Shown: piece by piece, positions 1 through 8,094 of the stretch
Layout: each line of letters opens with the position of its first letter
How positions within the stretch are numbered: position 1 is the stretch's first letter
DNA from: RGIG4140 sp045635565
Lineage (GTDB): Bacteria; Pseudomonadota; Alphaproteobacteria; CAAHEQ01; UBA3637
DNA length: 46,952 bases
Reading direction: 5' to 3'
NCBI GenBank assembly: GCA_045635565.1
Contig: JAZTVX010000055.1
Location: forward strand, 1 to 46,952
Program-made: the position numbers and the translations under genes
The notes under the pieces: generated by a model
What the model saw: only the letters and a program-made list of their open reading frames with translations
The model's database searches: none
What the model was told of the DNA's origin: nothing

Positions 1-1
1 A

Positions 2-334
2 TGTGTTTCGGGTGAGTTCCAAAAAACGGACGGCAAATGTTACACAGGTAGTAATGATTACGGTACAATCGGCAGTGATGAACAATCCAAAACGTTATGT
101 CGGGAAAGTGGTCGTATTGCTTTTTCAAAACAAAATAATGGGGTGACTGATTGGTATTGTTCACAAACGGCAACAGAAACGGAACATTTTGTCAACCTGT
201 CAGGTCAACGAGTGTCATGCACAGCCAATGATACCGAAATTCCCAACTCGCAAGATGCCCGAAATTTATGTACACAATGCAGTGACCGTTATGCCGAAAC
301 AACAGGAGATAAAATTATGTGCCGTAAGGGATAG
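2..334 (+). CDS. Cys-rich surface protein, C-terminal end (partial)
   Basis: The reading frame is open from the first bases of the window to the TAG at 332-334, so the gene starts outside the window. The ATG at 143 is internal, because coding continues upstream with the same composition. The visible 110 residues contain spaced cysteines (for example CYTGSND, LCRESG, WYCSQT, LCTQCSDRY, MCRKG), matching the repeat style of the large Cys-rich proteins elsewhere in this window. It is probably another exported Cys-rich protein of the same family. No signal peptide or anchor can be judged from this fragment. A terminator follows at 462-498. Function unknown. Confidence 0.75.
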   Translation, partial: CVSGEFQKTDGKCYTGSNDYGTIGSDEQSKTLCRESGRIAFSKQNNGVTDWYCSQTATETEHFVNLSGQRVSCTANDTEIPNSQDARNLCTQCSDRYAETTGDKIMCRKG

Positions 335-461
335 TTGAACATTATTCAAAATGGTTTGATAATGAAGTATGTTGTTTTCTTTTAATCCAGAGAAAACGGA
401 TAGTTTGTTATATGTCAAACATAAGTCAATAACATCACAAAATCAAATTGTCAGGCAAAAT

Positions 462-498
462 AAAAAACCTTATTGATTTGTTGTCAATAAGGTTTTTT
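462..498. terminator. bidirectional rho-independent terminator
   Basis: A perfect 15-bp stem (462-476 with 484-498) has a 7-nt loop. It begins with six A and ends with six T, so it can end transcription from both sides. It lies between the 3' ends of the Cys-rich gene on the left and the small leftward gene on the right. Confidence 0.9.
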
Positions 499-510
499 AT
501 TGTATCTGAT

Positions 511-717
511 TTATTCGTATGTTTTAACCTGCTGTGTACGAGGTGTAACCTGTTTGACCGGTGTCAATTTAGACGGCTTCACGGATTGATAACTTGTAAC
601 GGCTCCGGTTATCAAGGCTCCGAATAATCCGGCAACACTTACCCAACGCCAAATGCTTTGTTTCAGTGTATCTTGTTCCATACCAAAATCAATTGAATTT
701 TTATCTTGTTTTATCAT
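511..717 (-). CDS. small single-pass membrane protein, unknown
   Basis: This 68-residue protein has a charged N terminus, one hydrophobic helix at about residues 25-43 (WVSVAGLFGALITGAVT) and a basic, Pro/Gln/Thr-rich tail. I do not recognise the family. The start ATG at 717 has an AAGGAT Shine-Dalgarno 6 nt upstream. It is preceded by a textbook consensus promoter (748-776) and followed by its own terminator, so it is a monocistronic and probably well expressed gene. It is divergent from the flavodiiron gene. Confidence 0.7.
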   Translation of the reverse strand: MIKQDKNSIDFGMEQDTLKQSIWRWVSVAGLFGALITGAVTSYQSVKPSKLTPVKQVTPRTQQVKTYE

Positions 718-747
718 GAAATATCCTTTTGTTCAGATTTTCGAAGT

Positions 748-776
748 ATTATATCATAAAGAATAATATTTGTCAA
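748..776 (-). promoter_or_regulatory. perfect-consensus sigma-70 promoter of the 68-aa protein
   Basis: On the minus strand TTGACA (776-771) is followed by 17 nt and TATAAT (753-748). Every consensus base is present. The predicted transcript starts near 741, about 24 nt before the ATG. Confidence 0.85.
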
Positions 777-792
777 AATAAAATGAATTTGA

Positions 793-821
793 TTGAAAGC
801 ACTCGGCTTTTGTGGTATTAT
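793..821 (+). promoter_or_regulatory. sigma-70 promoter of the flavodiiron gene
   Basis: TTGAAA (793-798), 17 nt, TATTAT (816-821), preceded by a TG-type extended -10. The in-frame GTG at 812 lies inside this promoter, so it cannot be the translation start. The -35 boxes of this and the divergent promoter are only 16 bp apart. Confidence 0.75.
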
Positions 822-865
822 CCCATAGATTAAACAGACAGATATTCAAAACGGGAGATGAAAAA

Positions 866-2050
866 GTGCAACAATGTTTAGGGAATCATATTTGGTATGT
901 CGGCGTTGATGATAAGGATATCGACTTATTTGAAGGGCAATATATCGTTCCGAACGGTATTTCATATAATTCATATGTTATTATTGATGAAAAAACAGCG
1001 GTTATGGATACGGTTGATGTCCATAAAGCACATGAATGGCTTGCTAATTTACAGGGCGTCTTATTGGATAAAAATCCGGATTACTTAATCATTTCCCATA
1101 TGGAACCTGACCATGCAGGCAGTATTGATTTATTTTTAAATCGCTATCCCTCTGCAACAGTGGTAGCAAACCAAAAAGCCCTTCAAATGATAGGTAATTT
1201 TTTCCCATGTTTAGATTTGACGGATAGAATACTTATCGTACAAGAGGGGGATGTTTTATCACTCGGTAAACATCAGTTGACTTTTATTTTTGCTCCGATG
1301 GTCCATTGGCCGGAAGTGATGATGACGTATGAAATAACACAAAAGATTTTATTTTCGGCCGATGGCTTCGGTAAATTCGGAACATTGAACACACTGGAAG
1401 AATGGGATTGTGAAGCCCGTCGTTATTATATCAATATTGTCGGTAAGTATGGGCAGGCCGTTCAAACGTTGTTGAAAAAGGCATCTGTATTAGATATTCA
1501 AAAGATTTTTCCGTTACATGGTCCTATGTTAATGGATAATTTATCGTATTATATCCATAAATATGATGTGTGGAGTTCTTATCAACCCGAAGATAAAGGT
1601 GTTTTTATTGCTTATACATCCATTTATGGTAATACGGCTCAAGCGGCTTTGAAATTGAAGGACTTGTTGCTTGAAAAAGGTGAAACAAAAGTCGTTGTGG
1701 CAGATTTGGCTCGTTCGGATATGGCTGAATGTGTTGAAGATGCGTTCAGATACAATCGGTTGGTTTTAGCATGTCCGACGTACGATGGTGGCTTGTTTCC
1801 GTATATGAACCAATTTATTGCCCGTCTAAAAAGTAAAAATTTTCAAAACAGAACGGTCGGATTTATTGAAAATGGGTCGTGGACCCCTATGTCGGGTCAG
1901 TTGATGAAAAAAGAAATGGCTCAATTAAAAAACATCCGTCTGATTGATGACATCGTAACGATAAAATCAGCCCTTAAAGAAAAAGATTTAGTACTTTTAT
2001 CACTATTGGCTGATAGGTTGATAACGGCTGAACATGAGGTCATTGCATAA
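866..2050 (+). CDS. flavodiiron protein (A-type flavoprotein, FprA family)
   Basis: This is a 394-residue, family-length flavodiiron protein: an N-terminal metallo-beta-lactamase-like diiron domain (about 1-240) and a C-terminal flavodoxin domain (about 247-394, starting IAYTSIYGNTAQAA). The diiron ligands are visible: HMEPDH at 78-83, H147, D166 and H218. The family reduces O2 to water and/or NO to N2O with electrons from rubredoxin or a reductase, protecting anaerobes and microaerobes in the cytoplasm. The start chosen is GTG 866, with GGGAG 8 nt upstream and downstream of the promoter; the in-frame GTG at 812 is inside the -10. The preference for O2 or NO cannot be read from sequence. Confidence 0.93.
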   Translation: MQQCLGNHIWYVGVDDKDIDLFEGQYIVPNGISYNSYVIIDEKTAVMDTVDVHKAHEWLANLQGVLLDKNPDYLIISHMEPDHAGSIDLFLNRYPSATVVANQKALQMIGNFFPCLDLTDRILIVQEGDVLSLGKHQLTFIFAPMVHWPEVMMTYEITQKILFSADGFGKFGTLNTLEEWDCEARRYYINIVGKYGQAVQTLLKKASVLDIQKIFPLHGPMLMDNLSYYIHKYDVWSSYQPEDKGVFIAYTSIYGNTAQAALKLKDLLLEKGETKVVVADLARSDMAECVEDAFRYNRLVLACPTYDGGLFPYMNQFIARLKSKNFQNRTVGFIENGSWTPMSGQLMKKEMAQLKNIRLIDDIVTIKSALKEKDLVLLSLLADRLITAEHEVIA

Positions 2051-2051
2051 A

Positions 2052-2771
2052 ATGGAAATAATGTTAACGCAAGTTAAAAAAGCAGTTGCCGATTTAATGT
2101 GTCATTTTTCGGGGCATAGATATGACCATGTTGAACGTGTTTATGAAATGGCACGTTTATTGGCTCAACAAGAAGGAGCAGATGAAGAATTGGTTTCTTT
2201 GGCTGCATTATTACATGATTGTGATGATTATAAATTTGTTGGGCAAGAAAATGCCCATCGTTTAACAAATGCCCGTATGATAATGAATAACGTCGGCATT
2301 TCGGCAGATGTACAAGAACGTGTTTGTGACATTATTTTACATATGGGATTTTCCAATGCGTTAAAAGGCATTGTTCCGACAACCAAAGAAGGGCAAATCG
2401 TTTCTGATGCTGATATGTTAGATGCAATGGGAGCAATTGCCATTGTTCGAACCATTGAATATGCCATCAGCAAAAATGGTATTATTTTTGACAAAACCAT
2501 TTTCCCCGATGAACGATTAACACCCGAAAAATATCAGAAAAAAGCCGACGCCCATGACACGGCCATCAATCATTTTTTTGACAAATTGTTAAAATTACCC
2601 CAATTGATTAAAACACCATCGGCCTGTGAATTGGTTCGGCCACGTCAAGAGATGATGATTACTTTTTTAAAACAGTTTTTCAAGGAAAACAACAGTCCTG
2701 ATTGGGTGGCTTATTTAGATAGTTATTTAGAAAGATTTGATGCACCAAATTGGTCACAAAAAATGCGTTAA
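2052..2771 (+). CDS. HD-domain phosphohydrolase
   Basis: This is a 239-residue HD-superfamily protein. H-(x)n-HD-(x)n-D metal ligands are seen in 'GHRYDHVERV', 'LLHDCDD' and 'SDADMLDAMGA'. Such enzymes are metal-dependent phosphohydrolases or nucleotidases; the substrate is unknown. The start is uncertain: ATG 2034 overlaps the flavodiiron gene, while ATG 2052 begins just after that gene's stop and has TGAGGT upstream, so I use 2052. It is very probably co-transcribed with the flavodiiron gene. The stop codon lies inside the stem of the following terminator. Confidence 0.85.
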   Translation: MEIMLTQVKKAVADLMCHFSGHRYDHVERVYEMARLLAQQEGADEELVSLAALLHDCDDYKFVGQENAHRLTNARMIMNNVGISADVQERVCDIILHMGFSNALKGIVPTTKEGQIVSDADMLDAMGAIAIVRTIEYAISKNGIIFDKTIFPDERLTPEKYQKKADAHDTAINHFFDKLLKLPQLIKTPSACELVRPRQEMMITFLKQFFKENNSPDWVAYLDSYLERFDAPNWSQKMR

Positions 2772-2796
2772 CCGATAACGGCTAACGCACTTTTTT
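2764..2796. terminator. bidirectional terminator between HD gene and cysS
   Basis: Stem TGCGTTAACCG (2764-2774) pairs with CGGCTAACGCA (2779-2789) with one A-C mismatch and an ATAA loop, followed by C and six T. On the other strand it is also followed by A and six T, so it serves convergent cysS too. It contains the HD gene's stop codon. Confidence 0.85.
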
Positions 2797-2807
2797 GTTG
2801 AGCGCAA

Positions 2808-4229
2808 TTATAATTTTATCAATTCAATTTCTTTATTTGGTAAATCTTTTACACCGACCCCTAATTTTGCTAACATATCCCGAATTTCATCGGATTTTGC
2901 CCAGTTTTTCGTTGCACGGGCTTCTTTCCGTTGTTCTAATAAATCAGCAATTTCCGGTGTGATTTCAACGGTTGGTACTTTTTTGGCTTCAATGTCTTTC
3001 AATTGCAGATTGAAAATCGAATCAATGTGCATCAAATAAGCGAGCCGTACAGCAGAAGATATCGTATTATCTTTAATAACACCCCACATATGCGATAACG
3101 CCAATGGTGTTTTGATATCATCAAACAAGTAAGCATTAAATTCGGCCGTTAATTTATCTAATGTCGTTTTGTCCGTTGATGAAAGAGGTTGATTAGAAAC
3201 TGTTGCTTTCAATTCAGCAACACCCTCACATAAATTATCATAGGCTTTTTTTGCCCCATCCATGGCCTGTTCGGAAAAGACGGCTGCACTGCGATAATGT
3301 GATGTTAATGTAAAATATTTGTAGTGCATAGGTTGGTAACCCATTTCTTTGAGGGTATCAATCGTTGTTTTTCCCCCTGTTGATTTGCTCATTTTTCCGG
3401 CTTTGGTATTTAAAAATTCCATATGTATCCAATAATTGACCCAATCATGTCCAAGTTTGGCTTCACTTTGAGCAATTTCATTTTCATGATGGACAGGAAT
3501 ATGATCAATCCCACCACAATGGATATCAATGCGTTCACCTAAATGTTTCATGGACATGGCAGAGCATTCAATATGCCACCCGGGGTAACCTTTACCCCAA
3601 GGGCTGTCCCATTGTAAAATTTGATTTTCAAATTTAGATGATGTGAACCATAAAACAAAATCAGATGGATTGCGTTTATTGGCATCTTGTTCTGTTCGGG
3701 CACCGTGTTTTAAATCATCACGGCATTGACCGGACAAACAACCATACTTTGGAAATTTTTTCGTATCAAAATAGACATTCCCATTTGAAAAATAAGCAAA
3801 TCCTTTCTTTTCCAAATCCTGAACAAATTGAATCATGTCCTCAATATGTTCTGTTGCCCGACAAACAACATCCGGTCGTTTTAAACCTAATTCTGATGTA
3901 TGACGAAAGAAAGTATCTTCATAATGACGGGCAATTTCCATAACGCTTTTATGTTCCCGTTCGGCAGCAAGCATCATTTTATCTTCACCTTCATCCCCGT
4001 CACTGGTTAAATGTCCGACATCGGTCACATTCATCACATGCTTAACATGATAACCAGCTAAACGTAAGGTGTTAGCAATTAAATCTTCAAAAATATAGGT
4101 ACGCAAATTACCGATATGGGCGTAGGAATAAACCGTCGGACCACAGCAATATAACGACACCATCTTTTCATCAATCGGTTTAAATTCTTCTTTGTTTCGT
4201 GTTTTGGTATTGTATAAATAAAGACTCAT
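2808..4229 (-). CDS. cysS: cysteinyl-tRNA synthetase
   Basis: This class Ia synthetase charges tRNA-Cys. At 473 residues it matches the family length. The HIGH-type motif is HIGN (38-41). The zinc site includes C29, the Cys of 'WHIECS' and 'HENE', and the KMSKS loop is intact ('GKMSKSTG'). The start is ATG 4229 with an AGGA Shine-Dalgarno. An in-frame extension to 4334 exists, but it translates the attenuator hairpin region and is absent from the family, so I reject it. Expression is probably controlled by the leader peptide, antiterminator and terminator at 4252-4354. It ends at the bidirectional terminator shared with the HD gene. Confidence 0.97.
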   Translation of the reverse strand: MSLYLYNTKTRNKEEFKPIDEKMVSLYCCGPTVYSYAHIGNLRTYIFEDLIANTLRLAGYHVKHVMNVTDVGHLTSDGDEGEDKMMLAAEREHKSVMEIARHYEDTFFRHTSELGLKRPDVVCRATEHIEDMIQFVQDLEKKGFAYFSNGNVYFDTKKFPKYGCLSGQCRDDLKHGARTEQDANKRNPSDFVLWFTSSKFENQILQWDSPWGKGYPGWHIECSAMSMKHLGERIDIHCGGIDHIPVHHENEIAQSEAKLGHDWVNYWIHMEFLNTKAGKMSKSTGGKTTIDTLKEMGYQPMHYKYFTLTSHYRSAAVFSEQAMDGAKKAYDNLCEGVAELKATVSNQPLSSTDKTTLDKLTAEFNAYLFDDIKTPLALSHMWGVIKDNTISSAVRLAYLMHIDSIFNLQLKDIEAKKVPTVEITPEIADLLEQRKEARATKNWAKSDEIRDMLAKLGVGVKDLPNKEIELIKL

Positions 4230-4251
4230 CTTATCTTCCTTTTTGAGTAAT

Positions 4252-4277
4252 AAAAAAACAGCGTTTCCGCTGCCTTT
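4252..4277 (-). terminator. attenuator terminator in the cysS leader
   Basis: Read on the minus strand, CAGCG (4272-4268), a GAAA tetraloop and CGCTG (4263-4259) form a GC-rich hairpin. It can extend by two G-T wobbles and A-T pairs and is followed by seven T (4258-4252). It lies 23 nt upstream of the cysS start, so it can only act as a leader (attenuation) terminator. Confidence 0.8.
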
Positions 4278-4311
4278 CGATTTGATAATGTAAAAACACC
4301 CCTCGGCAGCG
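4268..4311 (-). promoter_or_regulatory. antiterminator pairing in the cysS leader
   Basis: On the minus strand CGCTGCC (4311-4305) is exactly complementary to GGCAGCG (4274-4268), which contains the 5' half of the terminator stem. The two structures are mutually exclusive. CGCTGCC begins 5 nt after the leader peptide's stop codon. A ribosome that finishes the peptide would cover it and let the terminator form. A ribosome stalled on the Cys codons would leave it free to form the antiterminator. Confidence 0.75.
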
Positions 4312-4315
4312 TGGT

Positions 4316-4354
4316 TTAAGAACTTCGACAACAACAGATGTTTTTATTTTGCAT
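4316..4354 (-). CDS. cysS leader peptide, three consecutive Cys codons
   Basis: A 12-residue open frame, MQNKNICCCRSS, has GAGGAT 6 nt before its ATG and stops with TAA at 4316-4318. Three adjacent TGT codons (4336-4328) make its translation depend on charged tRNA-Cys, the product of the downstream synthetase. It sits 27 nt after a predicted promoter start and directly before the antiterminator and terminator. This is the arrangement of ribosome-mediated transcription attenuation known for amino-acid operons such as trp and his. Confidence 0.85.
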   Translation of the reverse strand: MQNKNICCCRSS

Positions 4355-4387
4355 GTTTATATCCTCATCAATAATTGATATGGCATT

Positions 4388-4416
4388 ATTGTGAACACTT
4401 TTAACATGATTGTCAA
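4388..4416 (-). promoter_or_regulatory. promoter of the cysS leader
   Basis: On the minus strand TTGACA (4416-4411), 17 nt, CACAAT (4393-4388). The predicted start near 4381 gives a 27-nt untranslated segment before the leader peptide. Confidence 0.65.
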
Positions 4417-4456
4417 GCACAAATTCATTCTTTTTGCAAGAATATGACATCATTGA

Positions 4457-4753
4457 CTAAACTGTCGGTTTTTGAACAAAAATACCATCTTCAATCAGTG
4501 GGGTTACGGCATCAGGAATTTGTACGGCTTGGATATGTTGAACACGACTCCAAGCCGGTCCTGACAAACATAATTGTCGGAATGCTTCAATCGATTCGCT
4601 TGAGCCGTGCACCATGATTTCAACACAGCCATTTATACGATTGCGTACCCAACCGGAAAGGTGTAACTGTCGTGCTGTCCGAACAGTCCAAGCACGATAG
4701 CCCACTCCCTGAACTCTACCTAACACATAAAAGTGTTCTGTTTGAAACGTCAT
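4457..4753 (-). CDS. acyP: acylphosphatase
   Basis: This 98-residue acylphosphatase hydrolyses carboxyl-phosphate bonds in small acyl phosphates. The signature 'GRVQGVGYR' ends in catalytic R20, and the second catalytic residue is N38 in 'GWVRNRINGCVEI'. The start codon is immediately adjacent to the stop of the AsmA-like gene, so it is the last, translationally coupled gene of the leftward operon. No strong terminator is seen after it. Confidence 0.93.
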   Translation of the reverse strand: MTFQTEHFYVLGRVQGVGYRAWTVRTARQLHLSGWVRNRINGCVEIMVHGSSESIEAFRQLCLSGPAWSRVQHIQAVQIPDAVTPLIEDGIFVQKPTV

Positions 4754-7057
4754 TTATTGAACAGCCGATTTCAAAGATTGAATCAATTGCTTTTTGAGGA
4801 TTTCTTCCGGCGGCAACTGTTCTTCTTCTTTCGGATCTTTTTCTTTCTTGACCGGTACAGCCGGTTTTTCTTGTACTTTCGGTAATGTAATCGTTACTTT
4901 ACCCCGTAACTTATGACCCAATGCTGTTTCACATAAAGATAACGGTTGTGGTTGTGTCGGCATGGTTGATGCCAATTCTTCCAGTGGGACATCAACGCCC
5001 ATTTTTTCGGATAATTTATTTAATCCTTTTTCGATTCCTTTATCAATGCCGGCTTGAATGGCTTTTTGTGTATCTAATGTGATTTTAGGTTTCGTAAATG
5101 AGCCATCAATCTTAATCAAACGACTGGCGTTTAACAGATTATTGTTCGTTCCACTCGGCAAGGTCGGTTCCATAGAAACAGACATGGTTTGATTAGGTAA
5201 ATTAACCTGACCACTTAATACCACATTCAAAGCAGATGTTTCAACGGCAACGTTTTTATCCATTTTAATGTTACCATTTTGAATGTTCAAATTAACGGCA
5301 GCACAATATAATGTATTTTCCCTGTCTGTTTGAGAATATGAAAATGATTTTGTTTTAGAAACCAGTTTAATCATTTCCGGCAATGAGTTAAACCATTTAT
5401 CAATAATTTTTCCCTGTGTTGCTTCAATTTCAACATGCCCCGTCAAGTGAGATAAAATATTCTTGATGTCCTTACCGGATGATGTTAATTTTCCGCTTAA
5501 ATTAGCTGTTGACCCACTCAAATACGCTTTAAACATTTTAATTTTATCCAAATTAACGTTTTCCCCATTGAATGTTAATTGCATGACGGGGGTTGATAAA
5601 ATGTTTTGCACGCGTGCAGCAGCGTTAATCGGACCGGCAACGGTTCTGATTTGTGCCGGATTAACTGTTAAAACACCATCTGTTAATGTTGTACGAGCCA
5701 CAAGGCCGTAATATTCTTCCCTATCGGCAAATGGTTTGATGTTTTGCAATGTCCAATCAATTTGAGCCGAAATCTTGTTGAGTGAAATATCTTGAGGCTG
5801 CTTTTGTTGTTGTTTGTCCTTCGTTGTTGATTTCTTTTTATTAACCGTTTTTTCTTCTTGATATGCTTCGGCCAATAAATCTTGTGGTTCCAGATAACTT
5901 GAAAAGACTTTCCCGACAACCTTAATTAAGCCATCTTTCCATGTCACTTTGAAAACGGATTCAACATCTGATTTGTTAGCTGTAAATGCCAATTTTGTAA
6001 TATCAACGGCATCTTTATTGATGTTGGAAGAAATATTAACCGTCATCGGTTTAATGCCTGTTTGTGCAATAAACGGTGTATTTTTAATTGTAACAGAACC
6101 GTTGAGTTTGCCTTGAGGCGTGGATAACAATTGTTTTAATGACCCTTTTAAATTAACATCAATACCTTCATTGAGTGAAACTTTGAATGATTCAATATTG
6201 ACGTTATCTGTGTCACCTTTCAAAATGGTTGAAAAAGATGCTTCTGTCAACGGCGTGTTATCCGAAACCCCCAATTGGTTTAACGTATCGGATAAATTAC
6301 CTGTTTTTGCATCAATGTTTAATAAAATATTTTTCAGATTTTTCAAATCACCAATGTTGGCAGAAATACGGGTCTGTGTCCCGAATACCGTCACATTGGC
6401 ATTCACAATCAAACTGTTTTGTCCTAAAATGAGATTCATCAGATTGGTCGTGACAGAAACATGACCGGTTATGTCCTTGTAGCTAACATTGGCTGATACT
6501 GCCCGTAATTGCCGAACCTGTAAACCTTTGAGATAAACAAGGTGTTTTTCTTTTTGGTCTTGATAATTGATGTCCATTTGATCAACAAAAATCATTTCTA
6601 CTTTCAACTGTGATAAGTACGGATTAGTGCTCATCGGAACCGACGGAGTCGATTTTCCTTTACCGGCAGATGCTTTATCTGATTCTTTATTCAATTTTTC
6701 CTGTTGAATATTGAGTTGAACTTTTTTGGCCGTAATATTTTTAATCTGGACTTCCTTATTCAACAATGGTGGAAGGGCAACCGTGACTTCCAAATCTTCA
6801 ACTTTGGCAAACAGACTTTGTTTGTTTAATTTGTTTGTACCTTCATCCCCGATGAGAACATTAGATATTTTAATCGTCGGCATCAGGGATAACTTCATTG
6901 ACATTTGACCCACTTCAACCGGACGGGAAAGAGCCTCACTCAATTTGCTTGTTACTGTTTCCCGATATTTGTCAATATCAAAGAAAAACAAAAAAACACT
7001 ACCGGCAACAAGACCGAGTATTATTAAAAACAAAATCAATTTAAGCAAAAATTTCAT
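4754..7057 (-). CDS. AsmA-family envelope protein
   Basis: This 767-residue protein has a short cytoplasmic start, one N-terminal membrane helix (about 4-28, LLKLILFLIILGLVAGSVF) and a long periplasmic part. 'RPVEVGQMSMKLSLMPTIKISNVLIG' style sequence at about 45-72 is typical of the AsmA N-terminal region, and a second conserved region lies near 480-650. AsmA-like proteins are bridge-type proteins thought to carry lipids between the inner and outer membrane. A low-complexity Lys/Gln stretch ('KKKSTTKDKQQQKQPQ') sits near residues 387-402, and the C terminus is Lys/Glu-rich. The start is 2 nt after the rluC-like gene's stop. Confidence 0.8.
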   Translation of the reverse strand: MKFLLKLILFLIILGLVAGSVFLFFFDIDKYRETVTSKLSEALSRPVEVGQMSMKLSLMPTIKISNVLIGDEGTNKLNKQSLFAKVEDLEVTVALPPLLNKEVQIKNITAKKVQLNIQQEKLNKESDKASAGKGKSTPSVPMSTNPYLSQLKVEMIFVDQMDINYQDQKEKHLVYLKGLQVRQLRAVSANVSYKDITGHVSVTTNLMNLILGQNSLIVNANVTVFGTQTRISANIGDLKNLKNILLNIDAKTGNLSDTLNQLGVSDNTPLTEASFSTILKGDTDNVNIESFKVSLNEGIDVNLKGSLKQLLSTPQGKLNGSVTIKNTPFIAQTGIKPMTVNISSNINKDAVDITKLAFTANKSDVESVFKVTWKDGLIKVVGKVFSSYLEPQDLLAEAYQEEKTVNKKKSTTKDKQQQKQPQDISLNKISAQIDWTLQNIKPFADREEYYGLVARTTLTDGVLTVNPAQIRTVAGPINAAARVQNILSTPVMQLTFNGENVNLDKIKMFKAYLSGSTANLSGKLTSSGKDIKNILSHLTGHVEIEATQGKIIDKWFNSLPEMIKLVSKTKSFSYSQTDRENTLYCAAVNLNIQNGNIKMDKNVAVETSALNVVLSGQVNLPNQTMSVSMEPTLPSGTNNNLLNASRLIKIDGSFTKPKITLDTQKAIQAGIDKGIEKGLNKLSEKMGVDVPLEELASTMPTQPQPLSLCETALGHKLRGKVTITLPKVQEKPAVPVKKEKDPKEEEQLPPEEILKKQLIQSLKSAVQ

Positions 7058-7059
7058 CT

Positions 7060-8046
7060 TTATTCATCCTTCTTAAAGTAATCAAAAGCATTTGTTGATG
7101 CCGTTTCATCAAAACCGAGAAAATCAAATGTTTCTTTCATGTGTTTCGGTAATTCTGCCGTTACGCACAATGTCCCTTTGACCGGATGAGGTAAACAGAT
7201 GGCTCGTGCATGTAGGTGCATCTTGTGTTCATTGGAAAGCCCCAACGAAACAGCCCGTTCCCCCCCATATTTTGCATCACCGACAATCGGCGTGTTCATC
7301 GTCGCACAGTGGACACGTAATTGATGTGTTCGCCCCGTTAAAGGAGCCAATTCCAACCAACTGGCTCGTTTGGACAGTGAATCGATTGTCCGATATAATG
7401 TTTGTGCGCGTTGCCCGTTATCGTAATCCACTTTCATTTGTTCGCCACCTTGAACATTCCCCAGTTTCGATAACGGTGCGTTAATTTTGCCAGATAATAA
7501 TTTAGGTTTTCCAGCAACGACAGCCCAATAAATTTTCTGTGCCGAACGGGATTTAAAACAATCAGCCAATCGGGCAGCAGCATTTGCCGTCCTACCGATA
7601 ACCAATACACCGGACGTATCTTTATCCAGTCGATGTACCAAATGGGGTTTTTCTTCTTTTCCGAACCGCAAAGCATCCAACATGCCGTCAATATGGCGTT
7701 GTGTTTTAGAACCACCCTGAACGGCGATACCTGCCGGCTTGTTTAATACGATAACCGTTTCATCTTTATAGATAACCAAAGATTGCATAAATTCAACATC
7801 GGCTTTAGATAATTCCCGTGGTAAATTATCCTTTTCCCCGATGTTCATCGGCGGAATGCGAATAATATCCCCTTCTTTCAACCGGTAATCAGCCGTTGTT
7901 CGGGCTTGATTGACCCGAATATTTTTACCCCGAATCAGTCGTTGTAATTGTCCGTTTTTTAAGGCAGGATAATGCCGTGCAAACCATCTGTCCAAACGGA
8001 TAGCATCATCATCTTTACTGACGGTAATATTTTTAACTTCTGACAT
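7060..8046 (-). CDS. rluC: RluA-family pseudouridine synthase (RluC-like)
   Basis: This 328-residue protein has an N-terminal S4 RNA-binding domain (about 14-75) and an RluA-type catalytic domain (about 90-300). The catalytic motif is HRLDKDTSG at 138-146, with D141 as the expected nucleophile. The S4 plus RluA layout fits RluC/RluD-type 23S rRNA modification. RluC is my best guess from length and lack of a C-terminal extension, and I cannot exclude RluD. It follows rarA by 48 nt and abuts the AsmA-like gene, so it is in the same operon. GGGGAAA precedes the ATG. Confidence 0.85.
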   Translation of the reverse strand: MSEVKNITVSKDDDAIRLDRWFARHYPALKNGQLQRLIRGKNIRVNQARTTADYRLKEGDIIRIPPMNIGEKDNLPRELSKADVEFMQSLVIYKDETVIVLNKPAGIAVQGGSKTQRHIDGMLDALRFGKEEKPHLVHRLDKDTSGVLVIGRTANAAARLADCFKSRSAQKIYWAVVAGKPKLLSGKINAPLSKLGNVQGGEQMKVDYDNGQRAQTLYRTIDSLSKRASWLELAPLTGRTHQLRVHCATMNTPIVGDAKYGGERAVSLGLSNEHKMHLHARAICLPHPVKGTLCVTAELPKHMKETFDFLGFDETASTNAFDYFKKDE

Positions 8047-8094
8047 TATTTCCCCTTTTTCTTTGTTTATAGGACAAATTTATTTCTTTTGCAA

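Noticed and set aside
143..334. ATG at 143 as the start of a 63-residue gene
   Set aside because: The frame is open back to base 2 with the same Cys-rich composition and no ribosome binding site at 143, so it is the end of a longer gene.
812..865. GTG 812 as start of the flavodiiron gene
   Set aside because: It lies inside the predicted -10 region. GTG 866 has GGGAG upstream and gives the family's N terminus.
4230..4334. N-terminal extension of cysS to 4334
   Set aside because: It would translate the attenuator hairpins and is not in the family. ATG 4229 has its own ribosome binding site.
4230..4380. T-box riboswitch in the cysS leader
   Set aside because: I see no T-box consensus or specifier stem, while a Cys-codon leader peptide and simple alternative hairpins explain the region.
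4427..4443. ATTCTT/AAGAAT hairpin as terminator after acyP
   Set aside because: Short AT-only stem without a following T run on the minus strand.
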